Made by a program: the position numbers and the translations under genes. A DNA stretch of 64,000 nt. Source: CAYPPG01 sp964412555. Its GTDB lineage: Bacteria; Hinthialibacterota; Hinthialibacteria; Hinthialibacterales; Hinthialibacteraceae. The notes under the pieces were generated by a model. The model was given only the letters and a program-made list of their open reading frames with translations. It was not told the origin of the DNA and made no database searches. The stretch lies in NCBI GenBank assembly GCA_964412555.1, contig CAYPPG010000037.1:1-64000 (forward strand), read 5' to 3'. Numbering within the stretch: position 1 is the stretch's first letter; every line of letters begins with the position of its first letter. Positions 8,430-17,357 of this stretch are shown here, piece after piece.

Positions 8430-8894
8430 TCAGTCTAACGCTTCAAGAACCTTATCCGTATGGCCGTCCACTTTTACGTTGCGGAAAATCTTTTTGATTC
8501 TTCCGTCTTTATCGATGACGAAAGTACTGCGCACAATCCCCATTTTTTTCTTCCCGAACATCGTTTTCTCTTTGAGGACGTCGTATTTTTTACACACTTC
8601 TTCTTTCTCATCGCTGAGTAAAATGAAAGGTAAGCCATACTTTTCGATAAATTTTTGGTGCGATTCGATGGGATCCCGGCTGATCCCCAACACGACTGCA
8701 TCTTTACTTTCGATGGTTTTCATATTGTCCCGAAAAGAGCAAGCCTCTTTCGTGCAGCCGGGAGTGTCGTCTTTAGGATAGAAATAGAGCACGACTTGCT
8801 TTTCCCCGATAAAATCCTTCAATCCGATTTTCTTTCCGTCACTTGCTTTGAGCGTAAATCTCGGCGCCGCTTTTCCTTCTTCCGGAACTGCCAT
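8430..8894 (-). CDS. bcp: Peroxiredoxin of the BCP/PrxQ type
   Basis: A 154-residue thiol peroxidase. The active-site stretch PKDDTPGCTKEACSFRDN contains the peroxidatic Cys47 and the resolving Cys52 five residues on, as in atypical two-cysteine BCP enzymes. It reduces hydrogen peroxide and organic hydroperoxides in the cytoplasm with thioredoxin as the usual donor. Full length, with the normal GKKIGLKDF and VLYFYPKDDTPG elements. It converges with the dockerin-like gene, nine bases apart, and is followed upstream by a repeat-filled region. Confidence 0.9.
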   Translation of the reverse strand: MAVPEEGKAAPRFTLKASDGKKIGLKDFIGEKQVVLYFYPKDDTPGCTKEACSFRDNMKTIESKDAVVLGISRDPIESHQKFIEKYGLPFILLSDEKEEVCKKYDVLKEKTMFGKKKMGIVRSTFVIDKDGRIKKIFRNVKVDGHTDKVLEALD

Positions 8895-8932
8895 GATTAT
8901 TCTCCCTCCGTTATGAAATATAGGGGTACGAA

Positions 8933-9149
8933 GGGCAAGCCTTCAGGTCTGCCCTTGCTTTTGAGCGAATCCGGCAAGGGTAGACTTCGCTTACCCTTGC
9001 TACCCAATAACCTTAACAAACATACAAAATATACCCCAAAGTACCCTCGCCGTGTTCGAAACTCATCGGGCATTTCCAATAACCTTAATAAACATACAAA
9101 ATATACCCCAAAGGGGTTCAAGAAGATAGCCAGTGGGCAACGCCCCTGG
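8933..9149. repeat. Mixed cluster of palindromic repeats
   Basis: Holds two members of the GGCAAGGGTAGAC family (8933-8958 and 8973-9005), two copies of a 35-base direct repeat beginning ATAACCTTAA (9007-9041 and 9079-9113), and one GATAGCCAGTGGGCAAC unit (9125-9149). Apparent ORFs over this stretch on both strands are translations of the repeats. Confidence 0.75.
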
Positions 9150-9175
9150 TGAAGTTGAGAAATCAAATAACCTCA

Positions 9176-9223
9176 CCCTGAAGGGGTGGAAGAAGTATTT
9201 TTCTTCCACCCCTTCAGGGTGGG
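9176..9223. repeat. Perfect 21-bp inverted repeat with six-base loop
   Basis: The arm 9176-9196 (CACCCTGAAGGGGTGGAAGAA less its last base is already self-evident) pairs base for base with 9203-9223 around the loop GTATTT. This is the strongest hairpin in the window. It lies between the peroxiredoxin start and the epimerase stop, both leftward genes, and belongs with the CACCCC-type palindrome at 147-161. No T-run flanks it, so a terminator role is uncertain. Confidence 0.75.
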
Positions 9224-9268
9224 ATTTGCTTTCATGTTCCACCCATTCAGTGTGAGTTTGCTTTTTTG

Positions 9269-10177
9269 TTATCCATTTCCCGAATTATCTGTCAAGTATA
9301 TTTCTTTCAATCCCTCTTCCAAGGTTATATGTGGAACATTGAACGTCTTTTGGGACTGGGTGATATCGCATGTATTGTCTTCGCAAATCATTCGAAGTTG
9401 ATCCCGCGTGATGGGCGGAGTAACCGGTAACCATTCAAACGCAGATGCCGGGATCACCATAAGCGTGGAGGAAACCGGGAAGAAAATTCTTTTCTTTCCA
9501 AGAATTATGGCTACTGTCTCGATCATCTCGCGCAATGTATAAATATTCGGTCCTCCAAGTTCATAGGATTGGTAAAATGTTTCGGGCCGCTCGATACAAT
9601 CAGCAAAGCAGTGGGCGACTTCTTTTACGGAAATAGGTTGCAACCGGCCTTTGTTCGAGGTAATCGTAGGGACGACAGGCGACATACGCACAATTTTCAC
9701 GAGTTGCTTTGTAAATTCGTCATTCTTCCCGAATATGATGGACGGCCGAAAGATCGTTTGCGCGATAGGGGCATCTTCCACCACGGTCTCCCCCATTTTT
9801 TTTGTGGTATGGTAGTGGCTGGAGGGTGAGTTTCGGGTACCAAGCGCACTCATATGGATAAACCGGTCTACGCCGGCTTTAACCGCTTCGTTGACGATGT
9901 TTTTCGTCCCCTCATAGTGGACGCGTTCGAATGTATTACTTCCTTTTTCGACAATGATGCCGACTAAATGAATGACGGCATTGCATCCATCAAGTTTCCC
10001 GCGAAGGCTTTCCGGATCGCAAATGTCTCCTTCAACATATTCTATATCTTTATCACGCCAGGATTCTTTGATCGTGGAACGATGAGTCAAGATTTTTAGC
10101 GAATGTCCTTTTTCGATCAACAAATCGACGATGTTGCGACCGACAAAACCGGTTCCACCGGTTACAAATATCTTCAT
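9269..10177 (-). CDS. NAD(P)-dependent epimerase/reductase of the extended SDR (NDUFA9-like) family
   Basis: A 302-residue Rossmann protein: TGGTGFVG at residues 6-13 binds the dinucleotide, and Tyr122-x3-Lys126 (YHTTK) gives the catalytic pair of short-chain dehydrogenases. The overall pattern (VEGDICDPESLRGKLDGC, VIHLVGI, FRPSIIFG) resembles the NDUFA9/complex I subunit-like branch of atypical SDRs, whose substrates are mostly unknown. Cytoplasmic, no membrane segment apart from a weak hydrophobic stretch near 235. GAGGTG precedes the start. Function beyond oxidoreductase not assigned. Confidence 0.8.
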   Translation of the reverse strand: MKIFVTGGTGFVGRNIVDLLIEKGHSLKILTHRSTIKESWRDKDIEYVEGDICDPESLRGKLDGCNAVIHLVGIIVEKGSNTFERVHYEGTKNIVNEAVKAGVDRFIHMSALGTRNSPSSHYHTTKKMGETVVEDAPIAQTIFRPSIIFGKNDEFTKQLVKIVRMSPVVPTITSNKGRLQPISVKEVAHCFADCIERPETFYQSYELGGPNIYTLREMIETVAIILGKKRIFFPVSSTLMVIPASAFEWLPVTPPITRDQLRMICEDNTCDITQSQKTFNVPHITLEEGLKEIYLTDNSGNG

Positions 10178-10219
10178 CTTTCACCTCGGTTTGGATTGAT
10201 ATAAATTTATAATCAAATA

Positions 10220-10252
10220 TAGGGGCATACCGATGTGTCTGCCCGTACTATC
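10220..10252. repeat. GTAGGGG...GCCC-type repeat in a 331-bp gene-free stretch
   Basis: TAGGGGCATACCGATGTGTC followed by TGCCCGTACTA forms a short hairpin of the family seen at 29719-29819. The rest of 10178-10508 shows no gene; it must carry the promoter of the epimerase on one strand and of the 990-residue protein on the other, but no convincing -35/-10 pair was picked out. Confidence 0.45.
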
Positions 10253-10508
10253 GTATCAGTATGTTACCCGTTCGAGAACGATGGGTAATCACACAGGATT
10301 CCCCCTTCCTAAAATCCATTCATTGAATGATACAGAGAGTTCTCGGAAAATCATAAAAGAGAAATAATCCGATTCAACGGTACTCGTCCAATTATTCACA
10401 AAAATTGAACACAGGAATTCCATTGATCCCATTACAGCTATTGACACTTTATCTCATGCTGTCATATTCAAAGCATTCCAAAACGAGTGAAACCGAATGG
10501 ATTGAACT

Positions 10509-13481
10509 ATGATGAAAACATTTCGATCATCGATTTTTTTGTTCTGTACATTTTTAATGCCTGTTTTCTTTTCCGGATGCCAACTGCCAACCGAGGTGAA
10601 CCCCAATTTTTCCACCCGGAACGAGGTCTTGATTTTCAATGCGGACGGAGTGTTGATCCGGCGTTCCGTTGGCCTTCGGGGAGTCCCGCGCGATATCGAA
10701 TTCTTGGAAAATGGAAAAGCCATCGTCGCTGTCGACGGCCGGGGATTGACGATCTTGGATCCCTACACCGGGGATATCTCTAACTATTTCGGGCCGGAAT
10801 ATATGCAGGATGTGGATGTCGTGAAAGGCAAAACCATCCTCGGCAAACAACCGGTTTATATGACGGTTCGCTATCAAGAAGAAATGGCAAGGCTGCTGGA
10901 TGAACATGGAAATGAAATCGGCACCATTCCCATCCCCTATGGCTGCAACGATGTCAATATCCTGGAGAACGGCAACCTGTTGATTACGGAAAGCCAAAAC
11001 AGCCGCGTTCGTGAAGTCACCTTAAACGGGCAGCAGGTCTGGGCCAGTACCATTCCGCTCAACCATCCTTTCGCAACAGTTCATACACCACAGGATACCT
11101 TTATTATCTCGGATTTTGATTTTCATCGTTTATTGGAAGTGGATCGCAACAACCAAATCCGCTGGAAACTCGGTGGCTTCAACCACCCCCGCCATATCCA
11201 ACTGTTGGAAGACAACAATATTCTTGTTGCCGATTCGGATATGCGCCGGGTTGTCGCTGTAATACCGCCTGCGAAAACCTATGTTTTAGCCGGTAACTTG
11301 AACCGTCCGGTGGCGGTCGCTTTTTCACCGGAAAGTCAGCTATTGTTGGTAGGCATCGAACCATTTTTTCCTCTCACCGAAAATGAAAAAATCGAAAGCC
11401 CACTGAATGCGCGAGTGGCCAGTATTTTGATCTGGTTGGCAGGAGCGATCAGCCTTGGATTTTTCTTCCTTATCGTTCGTTGCTGGGGAAATTCCATTTC
11501 AAACTCAGTTCGAAAAGGTTCCCAGTCACTGTTTTCCTGGATCGAGCGATGGAGACAGCCTTTGTTTGCATTCGGTTTTCTCTTATTCATGCTGGGAAGT
11601 TGGTTTTTTGCAAAAGGGCAAATTGGATGGGGGTGGTTTGTAATAGCCATCGGAGCAATAGTGGTTATCCTCACGAGAATTCCACACGATTCCTGGTTTA
11701 CCCGGCAGCCGGAAGATGACGAAGTGGAGGAATTGGAAGAAATTGAAGAAGACAATCATCGGGTTATTCAATCACCGGTCATGCTCTATCTCGGATTGAT
11801 TCTCGCCTGGTTTGTATTCATTTGGACACGCTCCTGGAATTCCGATCAATGGCCGGTGTTGTTGTGGCTTCTTGCTCCCTGTTTTGCGATATTCGGATTC
11901 AAAAAACGATCCCGGGAAATGATGGCTCCCGCCGATATTTTCTGGCTGGTTTTGATCTTTGCTATTGCGGCGTTTTTCCGTCTTTACAAAATCTATGAGA
12001 TTCCCTTCGGCCTATGGATCGATGAAACCTACGCGATGTGGAAAGCATTGCTTAGTTATGAAACCCATGGGATCAATCCTTTCCAAACAACACCACTAGT
12101 TCGGGCGAATGAGTTCGAAGTGGCGAATCTGTATCTCATGCTACTCGCTTATTTGTCCAAAACGGTCGGAGCCTCGTATATGATGGTCAAATGGCTCTCC
12201 TTGGCGCCGGCATTCGGAATCGTTTTGGGAGTGTATTGTATCGGGAAATGGATGTACGGCCCTTGGGCAGGACGGGTTGGCGCATTGATCATCGCCATGA
12301 ATTCCTGGCAAGTGACATTCGCGCGGTGGGGATGGCTGCAACAATTGTACGTGATGCTCGCTGTTCTGGCTATTGCATACTATATACGCTCTTACAAATG
12401 GAAATGCCCCCGATCGGCGGCTTTAGCCGGTCTCTGCCTTGGTTATGGTTTTTATACCTATGTTCCAATCGTCCTGACGACAGGGACGATACTTATCTTG
12501 ATTTTTATTTCCTTTTTCGAAAAAGAACGCCTCATGCACCTGAAGCAGTTGGCGATCGGTTTCATCATGTTGACTATGGTCTTTGCTCCGCTGTGGGCGC
12601 ATTATATCTCCAATCCGGGAACCTTCATGACGCGTGCCAATAAAGTCGGAGTCTTCAGCCAATTGAAACAGGCGCAGTCACTCGATCCCCTGAAAGAAAA
12701 TCTGCGCCGATATGCAATTGCCTTTCATCGGCCGGGAGAAAACAATCCCAGACATAATATCGCTAACAAACCGATCCTCGATCCGTTGACCGGCGGATTA
12801 TTCTTGGCAGGATTGCTGTTATGCGGAATTCGTTGCTTTCGGCCAAATGAACGAACGATTTTACTGTCTTTCTTTATCGCCATGGCCGGTGGAATTTTTA
12901 GCTCGGCCATCGAAGCACCGAATAGTTTCCGCTTAGGGGTAGCAGGGCCAATGCTCTGTTTCATGGCTGCGCTGCCACTTGCTTCTTTGATCGATATGCG
13001 GCAGAAAATCATGCAAGAAGGGAAAAATCAGCGATGGCCAATATTTCTTGTCGCAGTGATATTAATAACGATTTGCGGATGGAATTACGTCCGGTATTTC
13101 AAGCAGTACCCCACGAAGGAAAATTGGGACGGGATGATGGGAGCGAAACAACATTTGATTTATATGCATCTCAGTCCTGAAGAGATCGGCCGTGAACGGC
13201 TATTCGTCTATCCGCCTTTTGCTTCCACGACGTTCAATCTCTACACCTATTTTCTCGAAGTGGAAAAGAACGGTCCCAAATCGAAAGTCACCCACCAGCG
13301 CTATTCAATTTTGGATTTGAAAACACGGGTTCCGAATCTTGCCGAAGGGTGGAATACATTCGTAATGGGAGACGGCTATGAAAATATTCTCAAAGAAAAA
13401 TTCCCGAATGCCACGATCAGAATATTAGAAAATCAGTACGATCAAGAAATTGCAGTGAGGGGGAAGGTTCATTCACCATAA
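10509..13481 (+). CDS. Beta-propeller/membrane glycosyltransferase fusion protein
   Basis: A 990-residue protein. Residues 1-24 form a signal segment ending in FFSGC, a possible lipobox. Residues about 35-290 are repeated blades with aryl-sulfotransferase/NHL character (NVDILENGNLLITESQNSR-like units). A first membrane helix at about 303-325 begins a multi-helix region with an acidic cytoplasmic patch (EVEELEEIEE near 408). Residues about 475-880 resemble ArnT/PMT-type GT-C transferases, which use polyprenyl-phosphate sugars; Asp505-Glu506 in LWIDE sits where the catalytic acidic pair is expected. The C-terminus is a soluble domain. Acceptor and sugar unknown. Ribosome site weak. Confidence 0.7.
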   Translation: MMKTFRSSIFLFCTFLMPVFFSGCQLPTEVNPNFSTRNEVLIFNADGVLIRRSVGLRGVPRDIEFLENGKAIVAVDGRGLTILDPYTGDISNYFGPEYMQDVDVVKGKTILGKQPVYMTVRYQEEMARLLDEHGNEIGTIPIPYGCNDVNILENGNLLITESQNSRVREVTLNGQQVWASTIPLNHPFATVHTPQDTFIISDFDFHRLLEVDRNNQIRWKLGGFNHPRHIQLLEDNNILVADSDMRRVVAVIPPAKTYVLAGNLNRPVAVAFSPESQLLLVGIEPFFPLTENEKIESPLNARVASILIWLAGAISLGFFFLIVRCWGNSISNSVRKGSQSLFSWIERWRQPLFAFGFLLFMLGSWFFAKGQIGWGWFVIAIGAIVVILTRIPHDSWFTRQPEDDEVEELEEIEEDNHRVIQSPVMLYLGLILAWFVFIWTRSWNSDQWPVLLWLLAPCFAIFGFKKRSREMMAPADIFWLVLIFAIAAFFRLYKIYEIPFGLWIDETYAMWKALLSYETHGINPFQTTPLVRANEFEVANLYLMLLAYLSKTVGASYMMVKWLSLAPAFGIVLGVYCIGKWMYGPWAGRVGALIIAMNSWQVTFARWGWLQQLYVMLAVLAIAYYIRSYKWKCPRSAALAGLCLGYGFYTYVPIVLTTGTILILIFISFFEKERLMHLKQLAIGFIMLTMVFAPLWAHYISNPGTFMTRANKVGVFSQLKQAQSLDPLKENLRRYAIAFHRPGENNPRHNIANKPILDPLTGGLFLAGLLLCGIRCFRPNERTILLSFFIAMAGGIFSSAIEAPNSFRLGVAGPMLCFMAALPLASLIDMRQKIMQEGKNQRWPIFLVAVILITICGWNYVRYFKQYPTKENWDGMMGAKQHLIYMHLSPEEIGRERLFVYPPFASTTFNLYTYFLEVEKNGPKSKVTHQRYSILDLKTRVPNLAEGWNTFVMGDGYENILKEKFPNATIRILENQYDQEIAVRGKVHSP

Positions 13482-13541
13482 AAGGGTATAATATGAGGGG
13501 ATAAAATTCTTTTTCATTCAAGAAGAATTTCGGAGAAAATA

Positions 13542-13757
13542 ATGAAATACCGAGTCATATTGATCGAAAGCGATGAAGGGTTTTCTGTTAGTTGTCCGGC
13601 TCTGAAGGGATGTCATTCTGAAGGGCAAAGCAAAGAAGAAGCATTGGAAAATATTCGAATCGCGATTCAAGAATGGTTAGAAATAGAAAAATATATAAAG
13701 GGATCTATTGCTCAAGATGCCGGTTTAACACCTCAAGAATTTAAAAATCTTCTTTAA
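13542..13757 (+). CDS. Orphan HicB-like protein
   Basis: A 71-residue protein with the HicB/UPF0150 fold: YRVILIESDEGFSVSCPALKGCHSEG, then SKEEALENIRIAIQEWLE. HicB is the antitoxin of the HicA mRNA interferase, but no HicA-like ORF (short, basic, with a conserved His) is found on either side: the next genes are the 990-residue fusion and the NtrC-like regulator. The C-terminus is short and lacks a clear DNA-binding domain. GGAG at good spacing supports the start. It is probably a solitary member that has lost its toxin or serves another role. Confidence 0.7.
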   Translation: MKYRVILIESDEGFSVSCPALKGCHSEGQSKEEALENIRIAIQEWLEIEKYIKGSIAQDAGLTPQEFKNLL

Positions 13758-13775
13758 AAAAGATATCTCAGTGAA

Positions 13776-15173
13776 TTATTCTTTGTACTTCTGTAAAATT
13801 AAATTATATTCCCGGATTTTCCTATAAATTGTCGCTTGACTCAAATTCAAGGCCGCTGCCGCCTGTGCCACATTCCCCTTCATGATTTTCAACGCATTAT
13901 CGATCGCTTCTCTTTCCAGAACATCAAACGGTACGATTTTCGGTTCTTCTTTTTCCGTTTTTAAGTCGCTTCCTTTTTTCAACCGCAGGGAATTCTCATT
14001 GTTGGAAGAGTTGCGAATCGAATCAGGCAGCATTTCTCTTTCCACGATCTCGCCGGTATGTAAAACAACGGTCTGATGAATGCAATTCTCCAACTCACGC
14101 GCATTCCCCGGCCAAGGATAGGAGCACATTGTATCCATCGCTTCCGGTGAAAAATCATGAAACTCTTTTTGATTGATTGTGGAATATTGTTCAAGAAAAT
14201 GCTCCGCCAATTCAGGAATATCATCCGGATGTTCCCGCAAAGGAGGTATGTGAACCTGCACCACGTTCAACCGGTAATATAAATCTTCACGGAGATCTCC
14301 CGCTTGAATGGCTTCCATCGGATTGCGGTTGGTGGCAGAGATGATCCGGCCATCCACAAAAATCTTTTCTTTTCCCCCCACTCGATAAAACGCTTGTTCC
14401 TGTAAAAAACGAAGCAGCTTGGCCTGGAGATTGACATCCATCTCGGCTAGTTCGTCGAGAAACAAAGTGGATTGATGCGCCCGCTCGCAGCGCCCGATGT
14501 ATTGTTCATTTGCACCGGTAAACGCGTACCGCTCATGTCCGAAGAGTTCGCTTTCCATCAAATCCTTCGGTATCGCCGCACAATTGACATCGACCAATTC
14601 TTTCCCTGAACGAGGAGACAACTGATGGATAGCGCGAGCAACAAGTTCTTTCCCGCAACCGCTTTCACCGGTGATGAAGACCGGCGCTTTACTTGGAGCC
14701 ACGGTTTCGATGATGTTATACACCATCTGCATCTGCGCGCTGCCCCCGATAAGATCACACAGCCGAAAACGCTTCGAGCGCTCCAACGTTTTCACCCGCT
14801 TCTTCAATTGGTTGCTTTCAACGGCGTTTTTCACGGAGACGTTCAACCGGTTGAAATCAATCGGTTTGGGGCAAAAGTCATACGCTCCCAGCCGCATGGC
14901 GTCCACTGCCCGCACGATGCTCCCATGCGCTGAAATCATGATAATCGGCAGTTCCGGTTCAGTCTTTTTGATTTCCGAAATCAATTCAATTCCATCCGCA
15001 TCCGGAAGTTGAAGATCGAGCAGAATGGTTTGGTAATCGTTCTCCTGTAAAGCGGTTCGCAATCCTTCCGCATTTTCTTCCGCCCGAACCCGATATCCTA
15101 ATCTCGATAAATGCGTATCCAGCAATCCGCGTATCGACTGGTCATCGTCCACGACAAGTATCAATGGTTTCAT
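13776..15173 (-). CDS. NtrC-family sigma-54-dependent response regulator
   Basis: A 465-residue protein: receiver domain 1-120 (phospho-acceptor Asp53, Lys103 in CPKP), AAA+ domain about 140-370 (Walker A GESGCGKE 169-176, Walker B LFLDE 237-241), and a Fis-type helix-turn-helix at the end (GNVAQAAAALNLSQATIYRK). It should activate sigma-54 promoters when phosphorylated. The sigma-54 contact loop reads YAFTGA (216-221) rather than GAFTGA, and the following AHQSTLFLDE replaces the usual ADGGTLFLDE. No sensor kinase gene is adjacent. Targets unknown. Confidence 0.9.
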   Translation of the reverse strand: MKPLILVVDDDQSIRGLLDTHLSRLGYRVRAEENAEGLRTALQENDYQTILLDLQLPDADGIELISEIKKTEPELPIIMISAHGSIVRAVDAMRLGAYDFCPKPIDFNRLNVSVKNAVESNQLKKRVKTLERSKRFRLCDLIGGSAQMQMVYNIIETVAPSKAPVFITGESGCGKELVARAIHQLSPRSGKELVDVNCAAIPKDLMESELFGHERYAFTGANEQYIGRCERAHQSTLFLDELAEMDVNLQAKLLRFLQEQAFYRVGGKEKIFVDGRIISATNRNPMEAIQAGDLREDLYYRLNVVQVHIPPLREHPDDIPELAEHFLEQYSTINQKEFHDFSPEAMDTMCSYPWPGNARELENCIHQTVVLHTGEIVEREMLPDSIRNSSNNENSLRLKKGSDLKTEKEEPKIVPFDVLEREAIDNALKIMKGNVAQAAAALNLSQATIYRKIREYNLILQKYKE

Positions 15174-15341
15174 GGTTGATTTTTCGTTATATAGAATATT
15201 TTTCCAATACAGAATTCCACAAAAACGGACATTCGGGGGATATCCGGTAAAGACATATTGGAATTATTTTACTCAATAAATCCGAATTGAACATCCGAAT
15301 GATTTGTTTTAACCGAAGCGCATTCTATCCTCCACGATAGT

Positions 15342-15974
15342 TTATGATGAAAACCGCCGTTCCAACTCAGCGACTTCATCGGAATGTAAATAATTGGTTT
15401 CATGTCCCTTCAAGATAAAAAATAGTTTGGCGGTTTCTTCCAGCTCTTCTGTAGCATACACCGCTTTTTCGAGAGATTGATCCGCAATAAGAGAGCCGTG
15501 ATTTGCCAGAATGATGGAACGATGATCGGCGGCGACTTTCCGAACCGCATCGGCCAAAGATCGATCACCGGGCGGATAATAGGGAATAAATGCCAATTTC
15601 CCTACACGCATAATAAAGTAGGCGGTAATGGGGGGAAGCACCGCCTCATTTTCCTGTCGATTTAAACAAGATACCGCTGTTGTATACGTCGAGTGCAAAT
15701 GCACCACCGCCCGAGCATCCGGCCGCTGTTCATACATAGCCATATGCAAAAATTGCTCTTTGGTCGGCGGATCACCGGATACAACGTTTCCTTCCGAGTC
15801 CAATTTTGTGATCCGCGCCGGATCGAGATTGCCAAAACAGCAATTTGTCGGAGTCATAAGCCAGCCGTCGTCGAGGCTCGCGCTCATGTTGCCCGAACTG
15901 CCGAATGTCAATCCACGCTCGAACAAGGAACGGCAAAAATACACCATTTGTTCCCGCAGGTAATTCTCCCTCAT
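15342..15974 (-). CDS. otnC: Class II aldolase, OtnC-like 3-oxo-tetronate 4-phosphate decarboxylase
   Basis: A 210-residue class II aldolase/adducin-fold protein. Metal-binding histidines lie in VVHLHSTYTTAV (His-x-His) and in ILANHGSLIA (third His), and GSSGNMSASLDDG forms the phosphate-binding start. It overlaps the kinase gene upstream by four bases (ATGA), so the two are co-translated. In the known OtnK/OtnC pathway this enzyme converts 3-oxo-tetronate 4-phosphate to dihydroxyacetone phosphate and CO2. The closely related fuculose phosphate aldolases are the alternative, but the kinase partner favours OtnC. Confidence 0.8.
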   Translation of the reverse strand: MRENYLREQMVYFCRSLFERGLTFGSSGNMSASLDDGWLMTPTNCCFGNLDPARITKLDSEGNVVSGDPPTKEQFLHMAMYEQRPDARAVVHLHSTYTTAVSCLNRQENEAVLPPITAYFIMRVGKLAFIPYYPPGDRSLADAVRKVAADHRSIILANHGSLIADQSLEKAVYATEELEETAKLFFILKGHETNYLHSDEVAELERRFSS

Positions 15975-17236
15975 GGCACCATCTCCAAGGCTTTCTGAAA
16001 AAAGTGTTCGCTCCCAAAGTTACCGGATTTTAAAGCCAGAGCCAAGGGACGCTCTTGGATCGAGACAGTCCATGGTACACCGGGATCGATTTCCTGACCG
16101 ATGCGTAGCCCGGATACCTGAAGCGCTTTCACAACCGCCCCCGCCGTTTCTCCTCCCGCTATGATCAGTCTGCGAACATCCAACTCGACCAACTGTTCGG
16201 CGATCTCGGCAAATACGCTCTCAACGAGTTTACCGGCGTTTTCTTTCCCTAGTTTTTCATGGATAATCTGAAGCCGTTCGGATGAGGTGCTGGAATAAAT
16301 AAGAACCGGTGTACTATCGATATACTGTTTTGCCCATGCAAGAATTTCCGGCACAATACTCTTTCTTTCCGCCAATCCCGACACATCGATTTCGAAAAAA
16401 GGATAACTTGCTTTCATCACTTCGATTTGTTCCAGAGTCACTTTTGAACAGCTGCCGGCAAGAACCGCCGCTTTCCCTCCGATGGTTGGGAGAAGGGATG
16501 ATTGAGCTTTTTTTACTTTTCTGGTATTTAATAACGCTCTCGCTAATCCATAGGCAATCCCCGATGCTCCTGTTGTCAAAGGCAAATCCAGAGCGGCATG
16601 GCCGATCCGGATTAAATCGTCATCTTCAATCGCATCCACAACTGCAAAGCGAGATCCTTTTTGTTTTGCTTCTTCAAATGCTTTTCGGATTGCGTTATCT
16701 CCCAGCCGGATCATTTCATAGGGAATACTCGTCACTTTTCCATTCGTTTGCCGTTCCATTAAGCGTACAAGATGGGAATCGGTCATCGGTGTCAAGGGAT
16801 GGTGGCGCATGTGAGATTCGGAAAGCAGGATATCGTTCACGAAAAGATAGCCCTTATATACCGTTCGGCCGGTACGCGGGAAAGCCGGGCTGGCAATGGT
16901 AAATGAATCGCCCAACGCTTCAAGCAATGCATCCGCGATCGGGCCGATATTGCCGTTTTCATTTGAATCGAACGTGGAACAATATTTCGAATAGAATCGC
17001 CGGACACCAGCACCTTGAAGCCACCGCAACGCCTCGACCGATTCTTCCTGTGCCTGCTTTACAGGAGCGGTACGCGATTTCAAAGCAATGACGATTGCAT
17101 CGACATTATCCAATGGAACATCCACTTTTGGGGTTCCGATAAAAAGTATCGTTCTCAAACCTTGCTGTTGCAATTCATTGGCCAAATCGGTCGCCCCGGT
17201 AAAATCATCGGCAATGCAACCAAGTTCTATGGACAT
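15971..17236 (-). CDS. otnK: Four-carbon acid sugar kinase (OtnK/DUF1537)
   Basis: A 421-residue kinase of the OtnK/DUF1537 family. The N-terminal substrate-binding half opens with IADDFTGATDLANEL and contains KYCSTFDSNENGNIGP and GYLFVNDILLSESHMRHHP; the C-terminal nucleotide-binding half has the glycine-rich IIAGGETAGAVV. I recall E. coli OtnK as very similar over these motifs. It phosphorylates 3-oxo-tetronates (oxidised threonate/erythronate-like acids). Operon with the decarboxylase; the 121-bp gap to the divergent lactonase gene must hold both promoters. The dehydrogenase that makes the 3-oxo acid is not of the usual LtnD type here. Confidence 0.85.
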   Translation of the reverse strand: MSIELGCIADDFTGATDLANELQQQGLRTILFIGTPKVDVPLDNVDAIVIALKSRTAPVKQAQEESVEALRWLQGAGVRRFYSKYCSTFDSNENGNIGPIADALLEALGDSFTIASPAFPRTGRTVYKGYLFVNDILLSESHMRHHPLTPMTDSHLVRLMERQTNGKVTSIPYEMIRLGDNAIRKAFEEAKQKGSRFAVVDAIEDDDLIRIGHAALDLPLTTGASGIAYGLARALLNTRKVKKAQSSLLPTIGGKAAVLAGSCSKVTLEQIEVMKASYPFFEIDVSGLAERKSIVPEILAWAKQYIDSTPVLIYSSTSSERLQIIHEKLGKENAGKLVESVFAEIAEQLVELDVRRLIIAGGETAGAVVKALQVSGLRIGQEIDPGVPWTVSIQERPLALALKSGNFGSEHFFQKALEMVP

Positions 17237-17357
17237 AAATAAAATCCTTTCACCAGATGAAACTTCTTTTCAAATCCTGATGTATAGACTATGCTTCTCA
17301 AGAATTCCATTCAAGGATCAACTATAATGATATTTGACATAAAGGATAAATGAATCA

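Noticed and set aside
8655..9166. Overlapping open frames over the repeat cluster
   Set aside because: They translate repeat sequences (phrases such as NLNKHTKYTPK occur twice), have no ribosome site and no homology.
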